Positions 35,600 to 48,669 of a stretch of DNA of 64,000 nt are shown here, piece after piece; the first letter of the stretch is position 1; the number at the start of each line of letters is the position of its first letter. The position numbers were made by a program, and so were the translations under genes. The stretch is from assembly GCF_003255815.1 (NCBI RefSeq), contig NC_037682.1:47697712-47761711 (forward strand), in the 5' to 3' direction. Below the pieces are notes generated by a model. It saw only the letters and a list, made by a program, of their open reading frames with translations. It was not told the DNA's origin and made no database searches. Source of the DNA: Theropithecus gelada (taxonomy: Eukaryota; Chordata; Mammalia; Primates; Cercopithecidae).

Positions 35600-37974
35600 C
35601 AGACATGCCTCGTTTGACTGCGTTTTGCTTTATTGCATTTCACAGATATTGCAATTTTTTTTCAAATTCAAGTTTGTGGCAACCCGTGCTATTTTTCCAA
35701 CAGCATATGCTCACTTTGTGTCTCTGTGTCATATTTTGGTTATTCTAGCAATGTTTCCAATTGTCATTATTATTATATCTGTTATGGTGACCTGTGATCA
35801 TTCATCTCTGATGCTACTATTGTAATTGTTTTGGGGCACCACAAATCATACCTGTATAAGATGGCAAACTTAATTGATAAATGTTATCTGTGTTCTGACT
35901 GGCAATTCTCTCATCTCTCTCTCTCCTCAGGTCTCTCTATTCCCTGAGACACAATATATTGCAGTTAGGCAAATTAATAACCCTACAATGGTCTCTAAGT
36001 GGTCTAGTGAAAGGAAGAGTTTCATGTCTCTCACTTTAAATCAAAAGCTAGAAATGATTATGCTTAGTGAGGAAGGCATGTCGAAAGCTGAGACAGGCCA
36101 AAAGCTAGGCCTCTTGCATCAAACAGTCAGCCAAGTTTGAATAATGCAAAGGAAAAGTTCTAAAAGGAAATTGAAAGTGCTACTCCAGTGGACACATGAA
36201 TGATAAGAAAGCAAAACAGCCTTACTACTGATAGAAAGTTTGAGTGATCTGGATAGAAGATGAAACCAGCCACAGCATTCCCTTAAGCCAAAGCCTAATC
36301 CAGAGCAAGGCTCTAACTCTCTTCAATTCTAGGAAGGCTAAGAGAGGTGAGAAAGCTGCAGAAGAAAAGTCTGAAGCTAGCAGAAGTTGGTTCATGAGGT
36401 TTGAGGAAAGTAGCTCTCTCCATAACATAAAAGTGCAAGGTGAAGCAGCAAATGCTGATAGAGAAGGAGAAGCTGCAGCAAGTTATCCAGAAGATCTAGC
36501 TAAGATCACTGACGAAAGTGGCTACACCAAACAATAGATTTTTCAATGCAGATTAAACAGCCTTGTATTGGAACAAGATGCCATCGAGGGTTTTCATAGC
36601 TAGAGAGAAGAAGTCAATGCCTGGCTTCAAAGCTTCAAAGGACAGGCTGACTCTCTGGTTAAGGGCTAATGCAGCTGGTGATTTTAAGTTGAAGCCAATA
36701 CTCACGATTCTGAAAGTCCCAGAGCCCTTAAGAATCAGACTAAATCTACTCTGCCTGTGCTCTAGAAATGGAACAACAAAGCCTGGATGATAGCACATCT
36801 GTTTAGAGTATGGTTTACTGAATATTTTAAGCCCACTGTTGAGACCTACTGTTCAGAAAAAAATGATTCCTTTCAAAATATTTTATTGCTCATTGACAAT
36901 GCACCTGAGAGCTCTGATAGAGATGTACAAGGAGATGAATGTTGTTCTCCTGCCAGCTAACTCAATATCCATTCTGAAGCCCATGGACCAAGGAGTCATT
37001 TTGACTTTCAAGTCATATTCTTTAAGAAATACATTTCATAAGGCTATAGCTTCCATAGATAGTGATTCCTCTGATCAATCTGTGCAAAGTCAATTGAAAC
37101 CTTCTGGAAAGAATTTACCATTCTAGATGTCACTAAGAACATTTGTGATTCATGGGAGGAGGTCAAAATAGCAACATTAACAGGAGTTTGAAAGGAGTTG
37201 ATTCCACTTCTCATGAATGACTTTAATGGGTTCAAGACTCCAGTGGAGGAAGTCACTGCAGATGTGGTGAAAATAGCAAGAGAGCTAGAATTAGAAGTAG
37301 AGCCTGCAGATGTGACTGAATTGCTGCAATCTCATGATCAAACTTGAACAGATGAGGAGTTGCTTCTTATGGATAAGCAAAGAAAGTGGTTTCTTGAGAT
37401 GGAATATATTCCTGGTGAAGATGCTATAAACATTGTTAAAATGACAACAAAGGATTTCGAATATTCCATAAACTCAGCTGATAAAGCAGCAGCAGGGTTT
37501 GAGAGGACTGACTCCAGTTTTGAAAGAAGTTCTACTGTGGATGGAATGCTGTCAAACAGCATCACATGCTACAGAGAAATCTTTTGTGAAGAGGAGAGTC
37601 AATTGATGCAGCAAACTTCTTTGTTGTCTTACTTTACAAAATTGCTATGTCCACCCAACCTTCAGCAGTCACCACGCTGGTCAGTCAGCAGCCATCAACA
37701 CTGAGGCAAGACCCTCTACCAGCAAAAAGATTATGACTCACTGAAGGCTCATATGATTGTTAGCATTTTAAAGCAATAAAGTATTTTTTAAAAAATTAAG
37801 ATGTGTACATTTTTTAGACATAATGCTATTGCACAATTAATAGTGTACAGTATAGTATAAATGTAACTTTTATCTGCTCTGAGAAACCAAAAAATATGTG
37901 ACTTGCTTTATTGCGATATTTACTTTATTGCTGCGGTCTGGAACTAAGCCCACAATATCACCGAGGTATGCCTG
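35600..37974 (+). mobile_element. Tigger1 DNA transposon (pogo/Tc1 group), near full length, inactivated
   Basis: Both ends are present. The 5' end reads CAGACATGCCTCGTTTGACTG and the 3' end ACCGAGGTATGCCTG, imperfect inverted repeats. A TA follows the 3' end at 37975-37976; the 5' partner has decayed to TG. The length of about 2.4 kb fits the family. The former transposase (CENP-B-like HTH plus DDE) is broken into pieces: an N-terminal HTH part (about 35990-36140, with KLEMIMLSEEGMSKAE), segments at 36244-36537, 36563-36790 and 36839-37126, and a C-terminal part at 37360-37704. Frameshifts and stops separate them, so no active enzyme is encoded. AATAAA near 37776 was its own poly(A) signal. 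Confidence 0.93.
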
Positions 37975-38429
37975 TATAGGCCTCTCAAGGGGGCAGTTCA
38001 ATGATCTCATCTGCAGTGACCCTGAACCAGATGTCTCTGTTGGTCACCAACAGTGATGGGAAGCTCACGAGGCCATTAATTCTGTCTTTGAACCGGTCTG
38101 AGAGACATGCATTTATTTCTCATGTAAGTCAACCTCCTGTCTCATTTTCCAGGCAATCACAGGTCTGCCCTCTGGGGTCACCAGAAGACACCTGCTCCTC
38201 TTCCTTCCTGTGATGGCCCTGCCTATACCTGCAGATAAGCCTCAGGACATGCCCCTGAGACATCCTTCCTGCAGGCCAGGCTTCCTCAGGCTTCCTTCAC
38301 CCTCTCTTCCTTGCACCATCTCCCCTGACTTGCTTCAGAGTCTGCTTTTGTTCATCACCCACTGTGTGTGGCTAAATGGATGGCACATTTTACCCTTTTT
38401 AATCTTCATAACCACCTTGGCCATAGGAG

Positions 38430-38690
38430 TATTTACATTTGTTGAGCTTCTCTGTCCTCTGCTATACAGTAATAATAGCATGCTCCCCAGAGGTCAAGCA
38501 CTTTACAAACATTATCTCATTTATCTTTAAAAGCTTCTCTAAGGAAGCCATCATTTTCTCCATTTTGCAGATTAAAAAACTGAGGTTCAGAGTGGTTAAG
38601 ATGTGCAAAAATCTCTCACATAGCTCAAAAGTGTTAGGAGGGCTTTGAAGCCAGGTCTCTCTGACTCCAAAACCACTATGCTCTTATTAC
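38430..38690 (-). repeat. MIR element, reverse orientation
   Basis: Shows CTCCATTTTGCAGATTAAAAAACTGAGG, then AGAGTGGTTAAG and CCAGGTCTCTCTGACTCC, the reverse MIR order. Confidence 0.8.
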
Positions 38691-38831
38691 TTCCATTTAC
38701 AAATCTTTCTCACATCACCCCCCAGGTAGTCCTGGGAGAAAGATGTTTATCTTCCCATTATGATGACAATAGGCACAGCCCTCTTCAGTTTATAGCATAT
38801 CTTCATGTTTTGGATCTTATATGTGCAACAT

Positions 38832-38858
38832 ACACACACACACACACACACACACACC
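38832..38858. repeat. (CA)13 microsatellite
   Basis: An uninterrupted ACACAC run. A GT run of opposite composition lies 190 bases further on. Confidence 0.97.
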
Positions 38859-39043
38859 CCAACTGGGCCATCAGCAGGACAGTCTTGATGGCTTCCATTT
38901 GGTAGATGAGAAAATGGAGGCTCCAACCTCCATGGAGGAGCTAGGAATGGAGTCCACTTGGAATTCACTAGGAAATTTCCCTCCTGTGCCCTCTTGTGTG
39001 TTTGTATTGAGTCAAGGGTTCTGACTCCCAGTATGTACATGCA

Positions 39044-39046
<3 letters not shown>

Positions 39047-39091
<45 letters not shown>
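39047..39091. repeat. (GT)22 microsatellite
   Basis: An uninterrupted GTGTGT run of 45 bases, likely to vary in length between individuals. Confidence 0.97.
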
Positions 39092-39092
<1 letters not shown>

Positions 39093-40019
39093 AGAGGGAA
39101 GGGAATAAAAATGGCTCAGGGAGGGTAATGAACACAACCCAGGTGGGACCACAGTTGACTGCCCACCTGCATCCCTCCAATGAATATTTACATCTTACTC
39201 CAGGCCTATACAGGGTACTTGGTACAGGGTGAGCAAAAGCAGCCACATTTTCTGGGGGGAGGAGTAGGATAGGGGGACATTGACATTTATCAATTAACCA
39301 TACAAGCAAATATGTACCTATGTGAGGTGACAGGGGCATCAAGGGGAACGCAGAGGCATTTGGTGAGCCTTTAACAACAAGTCTTGAGGTTAGAGTGGCT
39401 TCCAGGAGGAAGTGACAACTGTGCAGAGGTTGGAAGGATGGATAAGAATCAACTACGGAAGTGCAAGGTGCAAGGAAGCACATTCTAGGCAGAGAGAAGG
39501 GGAGTGCTGCTCAGGTCTCATGTTCCTGACTCACCAGCAGCATCTGATGCCACTGATCCCTCCCTCCTTCTTCTTGTACTTCGTGGGACCGCACAGCCTC
39601 TGGATTTTCTTCCTACCCCTCTGGCTGCTCCTTCTTGGTGTCCTTTGCCAACTCCTCTCCACAGTCTCTAACTATCGGGGCACCCTGGAGCTCAGTCCTT
39701 GCTCCTCTTCTTCATCTACACTCACATCCTTAGTGGTTAACCCAGTTTTCTGACTTAAAGTCCACCATCATTCAAATACCCATAAACAGCACACTCTCAA
39801 AGGCTTATCTCCAGCCCAGCCCTTCCCCTGAACTCAGGACTCCAGCATCCAACTCCCTGGTGTCTCCAGATGGAATTCTACCAGCTCTTTCAAACTCAAC
39901 ACGTCAACTGAACTCCTGTGCCACCCCCACCCCCTGCAGCCTCTCCATCTCATGAGAGAGTGTCTCCATCCTTCCAGGACATTCTTGCCAAAAACCTTGG
40001 AGTCATCCTTGACACATCT

Positions 40020-40900
40020 CTTTCTGTCACATCTCATATTTAATCTGTAAGGAAATCCTGGTGGCTCTGCTTGAAAAATAGACCCAGCATCTGAGCCCTT
40101 CCCATCACTGCTTTGACCACCCATGTCCCAGCCATCATCCTTTCCCCCAGGGGCATGGTGATAGACCAGTCTCTTAACTAGTCTAACAGGCTCCAACATT
40201 CCTGGTGCGCTAGGACTGTTTTCCACACAGCTTTTAAAACATGCATCTAACTGTGTCATTTCTCTGCTCAGAATCCTGCACTGGTGCCCTATTTCTCTCA
40301 GAGGAGAAGCAAAGGTCTTCTCAATGACTTGCAGATCCGACTTGATCTGGTCATCCACTATCTCCCCAAACTTCTTCCTACTACCATCGCCTTCATATCT
40401 GCCTCCTCAAACATGGTCCTCAAATATGCCAGACAGACGCCTGCCTCCATGCTTTTGCACAGGCTGTTCCTTCTGCCTATAATGCCTTTCCCCAGGTTCC
40501 CCTGTGGCTTATCCCTTCACTGCCTCATGGCACCCCAGTAGCGTGCTTCTGACCACCCTATTTCAAGTCTCAACCAACACTTCCAGTAAGGAAAATCTGG
40601 TTTTCCTTAATCTGCTGTTCCCCCCAGCACAGATCATCTAACATGCCATCTTTCCTCAGCTCTATCAAGGTATAATTTACATACAAGAAAATAAGAAAAT
40701 TGATGTTTAGAGTGGTTAAGACGAGCAAGAAAATCCCACATAGCTCAGAAGTGGCAGCAGGATTTGAAATCAGGTCTCTGTTGTAAGTATCCAGTTGGTT
40801 TTGTGTTGGCATTGACACTATCTAATTTACTTGGTGTTCATGTTTGTTGTTTGACTCTCTTCCCCCTCTAGAATGTAAGGTCCATGAGGTGGCTGAATCT
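40020..40900 (+). repeat. L2 fragment, interrupted
   Basis: L2 phrases in order: CAGAATCCTGCACTGGTGCCC, GCTTTTGCACAGGCTGTTCC, then CTAGAATGTAAGGTCCATGAG near 40870. A reverse MIR piece at about 40690-40790 interrupts it. Confidence 0.65.
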
Positions 40901-41129
40901 GAGGGTCAGGGTGGCCCTGCCTCGAAGGCCCAGCCAAATACTCCAACTAGCAGGGGAAAGGAGGCCCCTTCCCCAGGAAATGGGGAGCACGAGCACAGCT
41001 TTCCTCTGTGGAAAGAAGGTCATGGACATGGGTCCTGTGTCCACTCACCTCACTCCCTCTAGTTGCATAATGGGCACAATAGTTTACTCCCTGCAGCCTC
41101 CTTCAGAAGTGAGCCCCGGCTGGTGCTTG

Positions 41130-41560
41130 CTGCCCCTTGTCAACATGGGCAGTCACTGATTCAATGATATCACATCTGCGTCTACACTGGCAATGTACAC
41201 AATCGTTGATTTCAGAGTTGCATTTCCATGGGCACTGACCGCACTAATAGCAGATCTACACTGGTAAAAAGATAATCTCCATCCACCAATCTGTGACTCA
41301 GCTAGCCACAGACATGATCACTAATCATTCAGCTATGCTCTCATTGGCAACAGGCATCCTTGATCTTTGCAAAGAGTGTTTATTACACTGGCAGTGGGCA
41401 CAGTGATTGAGAGCAGATCCGTATCTACACTGGCAATGAGTGCATTCATTGAAAGCAGACTCATGTCTACACTGGCAGCAGGCACAATCACTTTCAGCTC
41501 CTTGACAATGGGCACAGTCAGTGAACAAAGACCTGAATCCCCACCAGCCATGAACATGAG
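41130..41560. repeat. Diverged minisatellite with 42-bp units
   Basis: Units end in the constant CTACACTGG. Exact 42-base units lie at 41392-41433 and 41434-41475, with a 44-base unit before (41348-41391) and shortened or diverged units after and at 41144-41278. Because 42 is divisible by 3, a - strand ORF across it (41573-41325) repeats a 14-residue CxxCQC-containing motif. No other coding evidence exists. Confidence 0.85.
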
Positions 41561-42599
41561 TGACGCATGTCATTCATGGAGAGTACGCACAAGGTCACAG
41601 AGTTCCTTTCCAGAGAGTATAGATACATCCTTCCCTCCCAGCAGGCAGGCCAGCTGAAGGCGCTCATGATGGAGTCCAACAGCCTGAGTCTTGTCTACAG
41701 GGCAGAACTGGCACTGGATTGTGGAATTCAAAACCTGGATGCGGGCACTGGAGTGGCGAATCTGGAATCTGGGCATCGGAATTGGAATCTGGGACACATG
41801 GTGAGGAGATGAGACCATGTCTATTCCCAGCGTCTTGAGATCACTCAAGGTGAGGAGAGACTCAGGCTGTGTGACTCCCATTGCCACCCGCCCCCTCCCC
41901 ACCCCCCACGCCGGGGCCTGGCCCAGCCAGCCTGGGCTTAAAAAAGCACCAGGAAATGTCAGTTTCTTTTTGAAGAGGCGCAATGGGAGGAGATGGCCCA
42001 GGCAGTTTAGCGGCTGGTTTATTCAAAGGTCGGGAACAGTGACAGGACCTTCAAATCCTGAAGCTGGTTTTGTACCCAGGCTAGACCCAAGCCCCTTCTC
42101 TGGCAGATGGAACCCTGCCTAGTGCCGGCCAGAGGCCCCAGCCTGACTGACAGCTTAGCCAGGGATCTGACTGATGTGTGACTGCATGATTCCTGTGTCT
42201 GCCCAAGCCGGGACCAGGACTTGAGCAGCCTGAGCAGTCTCCAGGCTCCAGACTCCAGCTGCCTAGGGCTCAGGGGCTGCAGCTTGACCAGGCACCACCT
42301 GCTATGCTAGGCCACTGTGCTAGGATGGCTCAAGGTGGCAGCCCTGGGCTCCGGCCACTGACTGCTGACTGGCATGGGGCAATGCCTGCTCCCTGTTGCC
42401 TCTCTGCACTGCCATTTCCCCATCTGCAAAATAAGGGGTGTCCCAGACACTTTCGGGTTCCTGTTCTATCTCTGGAATCCCTGTGTTACCCACAAGAACA
42501 TCTAGATCTTATCAGAGACACAGCCTGCATGCAAGTCAAGGGAGGGTGAATTCCTCCTGAGAGAAGAAAGCTCTGAGGACCTCCAGCCACCCATCTATG

Positions 42600-42990
42600 C
42601 AGCTTTCTTTCATTTGTTCATTCATTCCATCATCAAATATCTACTGAATGCCTATTATGCACCAGGCACTACTTGCCACAACCATCTCCAGAAATAAGAG
42701 TGCAGAACTGGGCACACAGTAGGTACTCAACAGTAATGATGAAGGCAGCTACCACGTACTGACACATTCTGAGCCAGGCCTATTCTAAGCGCTCTGACAT
42801 GCCCCCATCTCATTTACCTTTACACCACTGGTCCACACTGGTCCACACTGTGGCCACCGCCCCAATTTTATAAAGAAGGAAACTGAGGCTCAGAGAGGTT
42901 AAGTTGCTCATGGTCATACAACTAGGAAGTGAGGGAGGTAGAATTTGAAACCCAATTTTGTCCGACACCAGAACACATGCACTTAACCAC
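42600..42990 (-). repeat. MIR elements, reverse orientation
   Basis: GCCTATTATGCACCAGGCACT, then CCAATTTTATAAAGAAGGAAAC, TGAGGCTCAGAGAGGTTAAG and CAACTAGGAAGTGAGGG give the reverse MIR order. The length suggests two adjacent copies. Confidence 0.8.
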
Positions 42991-44439
42991 TCTACTGGCC
43001 CCCTAACAAACATGTATTGAATTAACGAGTAAATAAGTGATAAAGCTTTGCATTGGTGCAAGTATGCATTCATGTGTGTGCAAGGCCATGGGTTTGCACG
43101 AGGGTGGGGAGCCTGTGTGTGCAGATGTCTGTGTGTTTGCATGTGGAGCTTTTTTTATGGGAAGACGTTCCCTTGTTGTCTTAGTCTTGTGTGTGCTGGA
43201 GCTATACTTAGCTGCAGCCGTGACTGTAATGAGCAGTTAGCGGCACACCAGGCACTCTCATTGGGACCTGGTTTCCCAGGGAGATCGCCGGGCCAGTGTA
43301 TGTGTGTAGGGGGGTGCAGCTTGGTGCTGGGGAATGCTAGATCAGGGCTTTGGAAGGAGCCTGGAGCTCACAGTGCTGTGCCTTGTGCAAATGGAGAGAC
43401 ATCTCCGGCTGGAAGAATCTGCTCCAGGCCAGAAGCATTTAAGCATCCAGGCTCCACCAAGATCAACACTGGCCACCTACGCCTGTGGTCCCTCCACTGG
43501 TCCATTAGGCAACTAGAACTAAAGGCTTGGAGTTCATGGCTAACGTCTGGGGGTTGATAGCGAAAAGCAGTGGGAAGATGGTCGATCCTGGTATACCTGA
43601 GCCAGGGTCTTCTGCGGCCTCAGGAGGACCCCCTCCTCAGCACCCACTCTGCAGCTGGTGAAGCTGCACTGCCTCCTTGAACACACCCTGCCTGAGCTAT
43701 CAGAGGTTCTCACTCACCAAGGCAGGGGACCTGAGGAGGAAGACAGATCTCCCTACTCTGGAGCAGACTGAAACCACAGACTGTCTCGTACAACCTGGGG
43801 TTCAAAGGGCAACCTCCCACTCACTGACTGCCCTTCAGGCTTCGGCCAGAGGAAGGTCTGGAAAACCACAGGTCCTGAGGGCTTGCCAGCCACATGGCTC
43901 TGCCTGGAACTCTTTCCAGCCTGGTCCTGTTTCTCTGCCATCAGGGACTCTCACCTTTGAGAGTGGGCCAGTCTCTCAGCCCAGTCTCTGTCCCCAGCTC
44001 CCAGCTCTCTCACGCCACAAACTCCACAAACCATCCCACCTCCTGCATCTGGCAATCCCACTTTCTGCACACATGTGCTGGGTCACTCCACCCAGCCTAC
44101 TACCCTGAAGTCCATGCTTCCGAGTCCCATTGTCCAGGATACGTTCATCCTGTGAGAGGTGGGACATCTGCTTTGAAGGCATGCAAGGAGAAACATATCC
44201 ATGGTCCTCCATCCATCCTTCTCATCCATTTGTTTACCCATCCACTGAGTCACCCAGCTGTGTCTGCTTCAATCCATATGTCCCTCCTTCCATCTATTCA
44301 CCTGTATCCATCCACATATCCGTCTTTTTATCCATTCTTTCATCCATTCGTCCATTACTCATCTGTCCCTCCCACTACCTCATTTTTAACCATAGAACTA
44401 CAGCATACTAGAGCCAGGAGGAACACTGGCATGGCTCTA

Positions 44440-44680
44440 GCTGAACTTCTTGATTTATTTTCAAAAGAGGACCTGGGATTGAATCCTTCTTCTACCACTT
44501 GCTAACTGGATGGTCTTGGACAAATAAATGAATCTTTCTGGGAGTCATTTTTCCCTCATCAATAAGAGGGGTATACTCCCTAACCCTTCCACCTCACAGG
44601 GTTGGTGTGGGGCACACGGCTTTAGCAAAGATCAATGGATTCCCTATTATATAACAGGTACTACTATTGCCTAAGCTGAC
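44440..44680 (+). repeat. MIR element
   Basis: Shows GGGATTGAATCCTTCTTCTACC, TTGCTAACTGGATGGTCTTGG and CTCACAGGGTTGGTGTG in MIR order. Confidence 0.7.
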
Positions 44681-45419
44681 CCTTGTCCTCCAAGAGGTTG
44701 TGGTTGAGTCTGAGAGACACAGAACCACAGGTCAGTGGATCAAGGGCCTTAAGTCAGACAGAAAAGGTTTTCTGGAAGCATGAAGGGCAGAGCAGGCTCT
44801 TCCAGGAGGTAGAGGGTGTCAGGAAAGGCTCTCTAAAGGAGGAGCCATCAGAGCTGGCCTAGCAGGATGCATCCATTTCAGAAATGCAGAGGAGGAGGAG
44901 TGGGCATTCTCAGTGGAGGCAACGGAATAAGCAAAGGCAGAGGGGCAGGGAGCCGGAGCACGTTGGGAATGGATCATGCACACTGGGGCCCCGGGTGATC
45001 TGGAATAGCAGGGCGGGTGGGGCTCCCAAGGGTCGCACCACAGGCTTTGGAAAGGGCTGGGGACATGGAAAGTCTCCTCAAGCCGGCACAAACCACTGTG
45101 ATTCCTAAATTCCAGGCTTTTACTCCAATCTTCAGACTGCCAGACAGGAAAAAAATATCTGCTTGGTGACAGCCAGGCCTCGGGAGATACGATTCCTGCC
45201 GCCTAGAAGGGAAGCCAGCGCCTGGTATTTCTGACCTTTGTGCCTCTAAATATATCATTGGTGACGGTGGCTTCTGGCCCTGAGGTTGTGGGGCAACCGG
45301 CTGAGGCTTCTACAGCCTCCCTCCCTGCCTCTGTGGCTCAGCCAGGGCCTCCTTATACCCTGGAAAATCCAAACCCACGACCAGCTGACAGTGGCACCCC
45401 AGGTCACCAGATTCAGCCC

Positions 45420-45610
45420 TTGGCAAGTGTCTCCCATGTGCCAGGCACGGTGCTGGGACCTTTGCCCCTCTGAGACCCACCACAGCCTGTGAAGTACAAA
45501 CTATCATCCCATTTTACACACGAGGAAACTAAGGCTCAGCCAGACACCACCCACCTCAGTCCACACTGAGGCAGAGGAAGGATCAGAACGCAGGCCTGGC
45601 AAGGCCCAAA
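45420..45610 (-). repeat. MIR element, reverse orientation
   Basis: Shows ATGTGCCAGGCACGGTGCTGG, ATCCCATTTTACACACGAGG and AAACTAAGGCTCAGC. Confidence 0.75.
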
Positions 45611-47044
45611 GGCCTGTACCCTCTCCTCTAGCCTGTCCCTTCCCTACACTCATCTTGCACTTGAGATGGTGGCCTCTTCCTGCACATGGCACTGAGAACT
45701 GTATTTTCTCCCTAATGTTCTTTCTGCCTCTGGTCTGACGGATTCTCCTAACACCCCTGAGAGGCTGGTGATGCCATTATGCACACTTTATAGATGAAGA
45801 AGCTGAGCCCAAAAAGGCAAGACTGCTTCAGGTGTGGGGGCTGAACAGGGGTCGGGGCAGAACCACCCATGGCAGCTTGCAGGGAGCTCACTGCATAGCA
45901 CTGGCCCTCAGCAGATGACAGCCACACACGTGGGTTTACAGGGCCCAGCCCTCTCCCCTTAACCCAGGGCTCCAGCTCTCGCTCCAGGTGGCCCAGCAGG
46001 CGGCTGTGTTCCTCACTGCTGCTCAGAGAGCCCCTGAGGCTGAGCATCAAACATTCATCTCTAAGTGGCGAGACACCGGCCCTGGCGGGTGGCTGTGGCC
46101 TGAGGCGTGTTCACTACCTTGCTCTGGTGATAAGGCCCAAGGAAGTCATGTTCTTCTGCCCCACCAACTACGTGGGCAGAGAAGGTCCCCAGGGAGCCAC
46201 CTGGCAGGGCTGGGTCCCCATCAAAGCCTCCCTACGTATGGCAGCCCCCTTGTCAGGCATTAGATTCATATTCTCAGACCCTCCCAGGTGGGGTGAGGTG
46301 AGTGTCTGCAGAGCATCCTACAAAGATGCCTCATCTGCAAGAGGTGTGAGTGATCCTGGGCATCACGTGCGCACCAATGCGCGCAGTGCAGTGAGCCGGA
46401 GGCCTTCTGTGACTTCTCTCATTGCCTTCTCACAGCAGCCCTTTGAAGTAGGGACTCTCGTTCTCCCCTCTTTATAGCTGAGGTGACTGAGACTTACTAA
46501 GGTCACACAGCTAAGAACTAGCAGACCCAGGATTGGGCCCCGGCAGGCTGGCTCCAATGTGGCCTGTGCCCATGCCACTAGCCATCTTCTCCTGGCACAC
46601 CTGCAGTGAGAATGCTGTGAGCACCACGGAGGCCTGTGTGACTGGAAAGAGCTCACATGGTCTCCCCGGCAGGGCCCCTGACCCTCTGGCTCTCTCACCA
46701 ACTTCTCTCCAGCCCCACACCCAGCTCAGAGAACTGCCTGTCCCCCAGCATGGTGGCAACCACGTATGGGAACCACCATCTCCTGCTGGGTACCGCTGGC
46801 CTTCAGGAAGAGGACCGAGGCCCCTCATTACGGCCAGGCAGGAGCCTCCTCCGTGCAGGCCCACCCTGTGCAGGCCCCTGTGGCTGCAGGAGGGGAGCAG
46901 AGGGCAGTGCGAACTGAGCTCGGCCTTGCCCTGGGCTGGAACACTCAGGGAACCCATGGGGCAGGCCCCGGCAGGAGCAGACCCCACTGTCAGGAGCCAG
47001 TGGGGTTCTGGGTAGCTCGACTCTTTCTTTGCATGTTTTAGGGG

Positions 47045-47290
47045 TGGATTTTTCTTTCTTTTTAAAATTATTTTATTTTAGATTTAAGGGGTACATGTGC
47101 TTGTTTGCCACATGGGCATTACATGCATAATGCTGGGTATGGGGGCGCCCAGTGTGCCCATCACTCAAATATTGGACATTGCACCCAGTAGGTAATTTTT
47201 CAACTGTCATCCCCCTCCTAGCCTCCCTTCTTTGGAGTCCCCAGAGTCTATTTTCTGCATCTTTCTGTCTGTGTGGAACAAGCACCACCC
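47045..47290 (-). mobile_element. 5'-truncated old L1, 3' end only
   Basis: On + it reads TTTTATTTTAGATTTAAGGGGTACATGTGC and CACATGGGCATTACATGCAT, the reverse of an old L1 3'UTR, continuing to CCCCAGAGTCTATTTTCTGC. It has no coding part. Confidence 0.7.
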
Positions 47291-47690
47291 CTTCTGATAT
47301 ACCACTGTCCTTTGGCTCTGAGCCCAGCCCAGCTACGCCTCCTCGTTGCACCTTGAACCCTGGGCACACAGCTGCTCAGGGCTTTTGCACAGCTCACTTC
47401 CTCTGCTCCCCAGATGTCATGTGGCCTCCTTCCTCACCTTCTTCAATCTTTGCTGAAATATGACCTGTGCTCACAGTGAGGCCTTCCCTGCCACACAAGT
47501 TAAAACTGCCCACTCCAGCGCGCCCTGGGCTCCTGCCTCTGTCACATCCTGTCCAGCTAGAATATAAGAACTTGAGGGCAGGGATTTTTGGTGGTTTTGT
47601 TCTTTGCCCTATTCCCGGCTTCTGAAGCAGCACCTGTCACATAGTAGATGCTCAACAAACACTTGTTGGCTGGATGGATAAATTGGTGCT
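47290..47690 (+). repeat. L2 3' end
   Basis: GGGCTTTTGCACAGCTCACTTCC, CCAGCTAGAATATAAGAACTTGAGGGCAGGG and CACATAGTAGATGCTCAACAAAC match the 3' end of L2 in order. Confidence 0.75.
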
Positions 47691-48669
47691 GACAGCAGCC
47701 CCTGGCAGGGAAATGGCTCACGGACTGTGTTTATGTGCAAAGTGGGAGTGTAGGGAGAGGAGTTGTATACTTTCTGTGCTGCACTGGGGAAGGAAGAGGT
47801 GAGGTGAGTGGCATCGTGAGCAGGGGTGCCAGAGCCAGGCTGCCAGGCCAACAGGGAAGGGCTGGGGCTGGCCAGGGTGAAAGGGGCATCCAACGCCCTG
47901 CAGAGGCTTGAGAGAAAGCTTCATTTTGCTGCCATGGCTCACACTGAGGCAGCATCTGAGCCTGACCCAGCGAGGCTGGCTCCTGAGCCCCCCTGAGCTC
48001 AGCTGTCTGGGGCTGCCCCAGCTAATATTAGCTCATCCCCACCCAGGCTGGCGTCGGCCTGGCGGAGCAGCCCAGCTTCAGAGTGGGCACCACCCATGGG
48101 CACCCAACAGGAGCCCCCAGCCTTAGCCCCCAGGTTCCTCCCTGTGCCTGAGCAGCCCCTTTAAAGAGGAGATGTTCCAATGACCTGAGCTGTAAAGCAT
48201 GGCCTCTGCCCGCCAGCCCTACCACACTGGCACACTTGTCGGCATCTGAGGTCCCTGTGCTTGGCTCCCAACCAAGGCCTGATGTCAGCAGCCCTCCCTC
48301 CCTCTCCCCTGATAGGCGGAAGTTCCATCATCCTCTCTCTCATACCCTGCCACACCTGTGGATCGAGGAAGAGCAGGGACAAGCGGCCCATGACCACAGA
48401 TGGGGAGACCGAGGCTCACAGGGGCTGTGACCTGCCCAGGACACACAGGGAGCTCAGGAGAACCAAGCGAGAATCCATGCCTGACTCCCAGGGTGACACC
48501 TCTGAAGTCTGCCCCTGGGAGACAGACTGGAAGAAGGGGCCCCAGGGGCCACGGTAGGTGAGGTGACCCCTAGGAGAAGCATTTGGCAGTAGAGCCAGGT
48601 GCTAAAAGAAAGAAACAGGTGGGTAACAGGTGACGATTTGAATCTCGCAGGGCCGAAAGCTGGTAAAAA

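Noticed and set aside
35874..37704. Transposase-like frames as a possible domesticated gene
   Set aside because: The frames are separate pieces of one decayed Tigger1 transposase with several frameshifts and stops. No splice signals join them and no intact domain remains.
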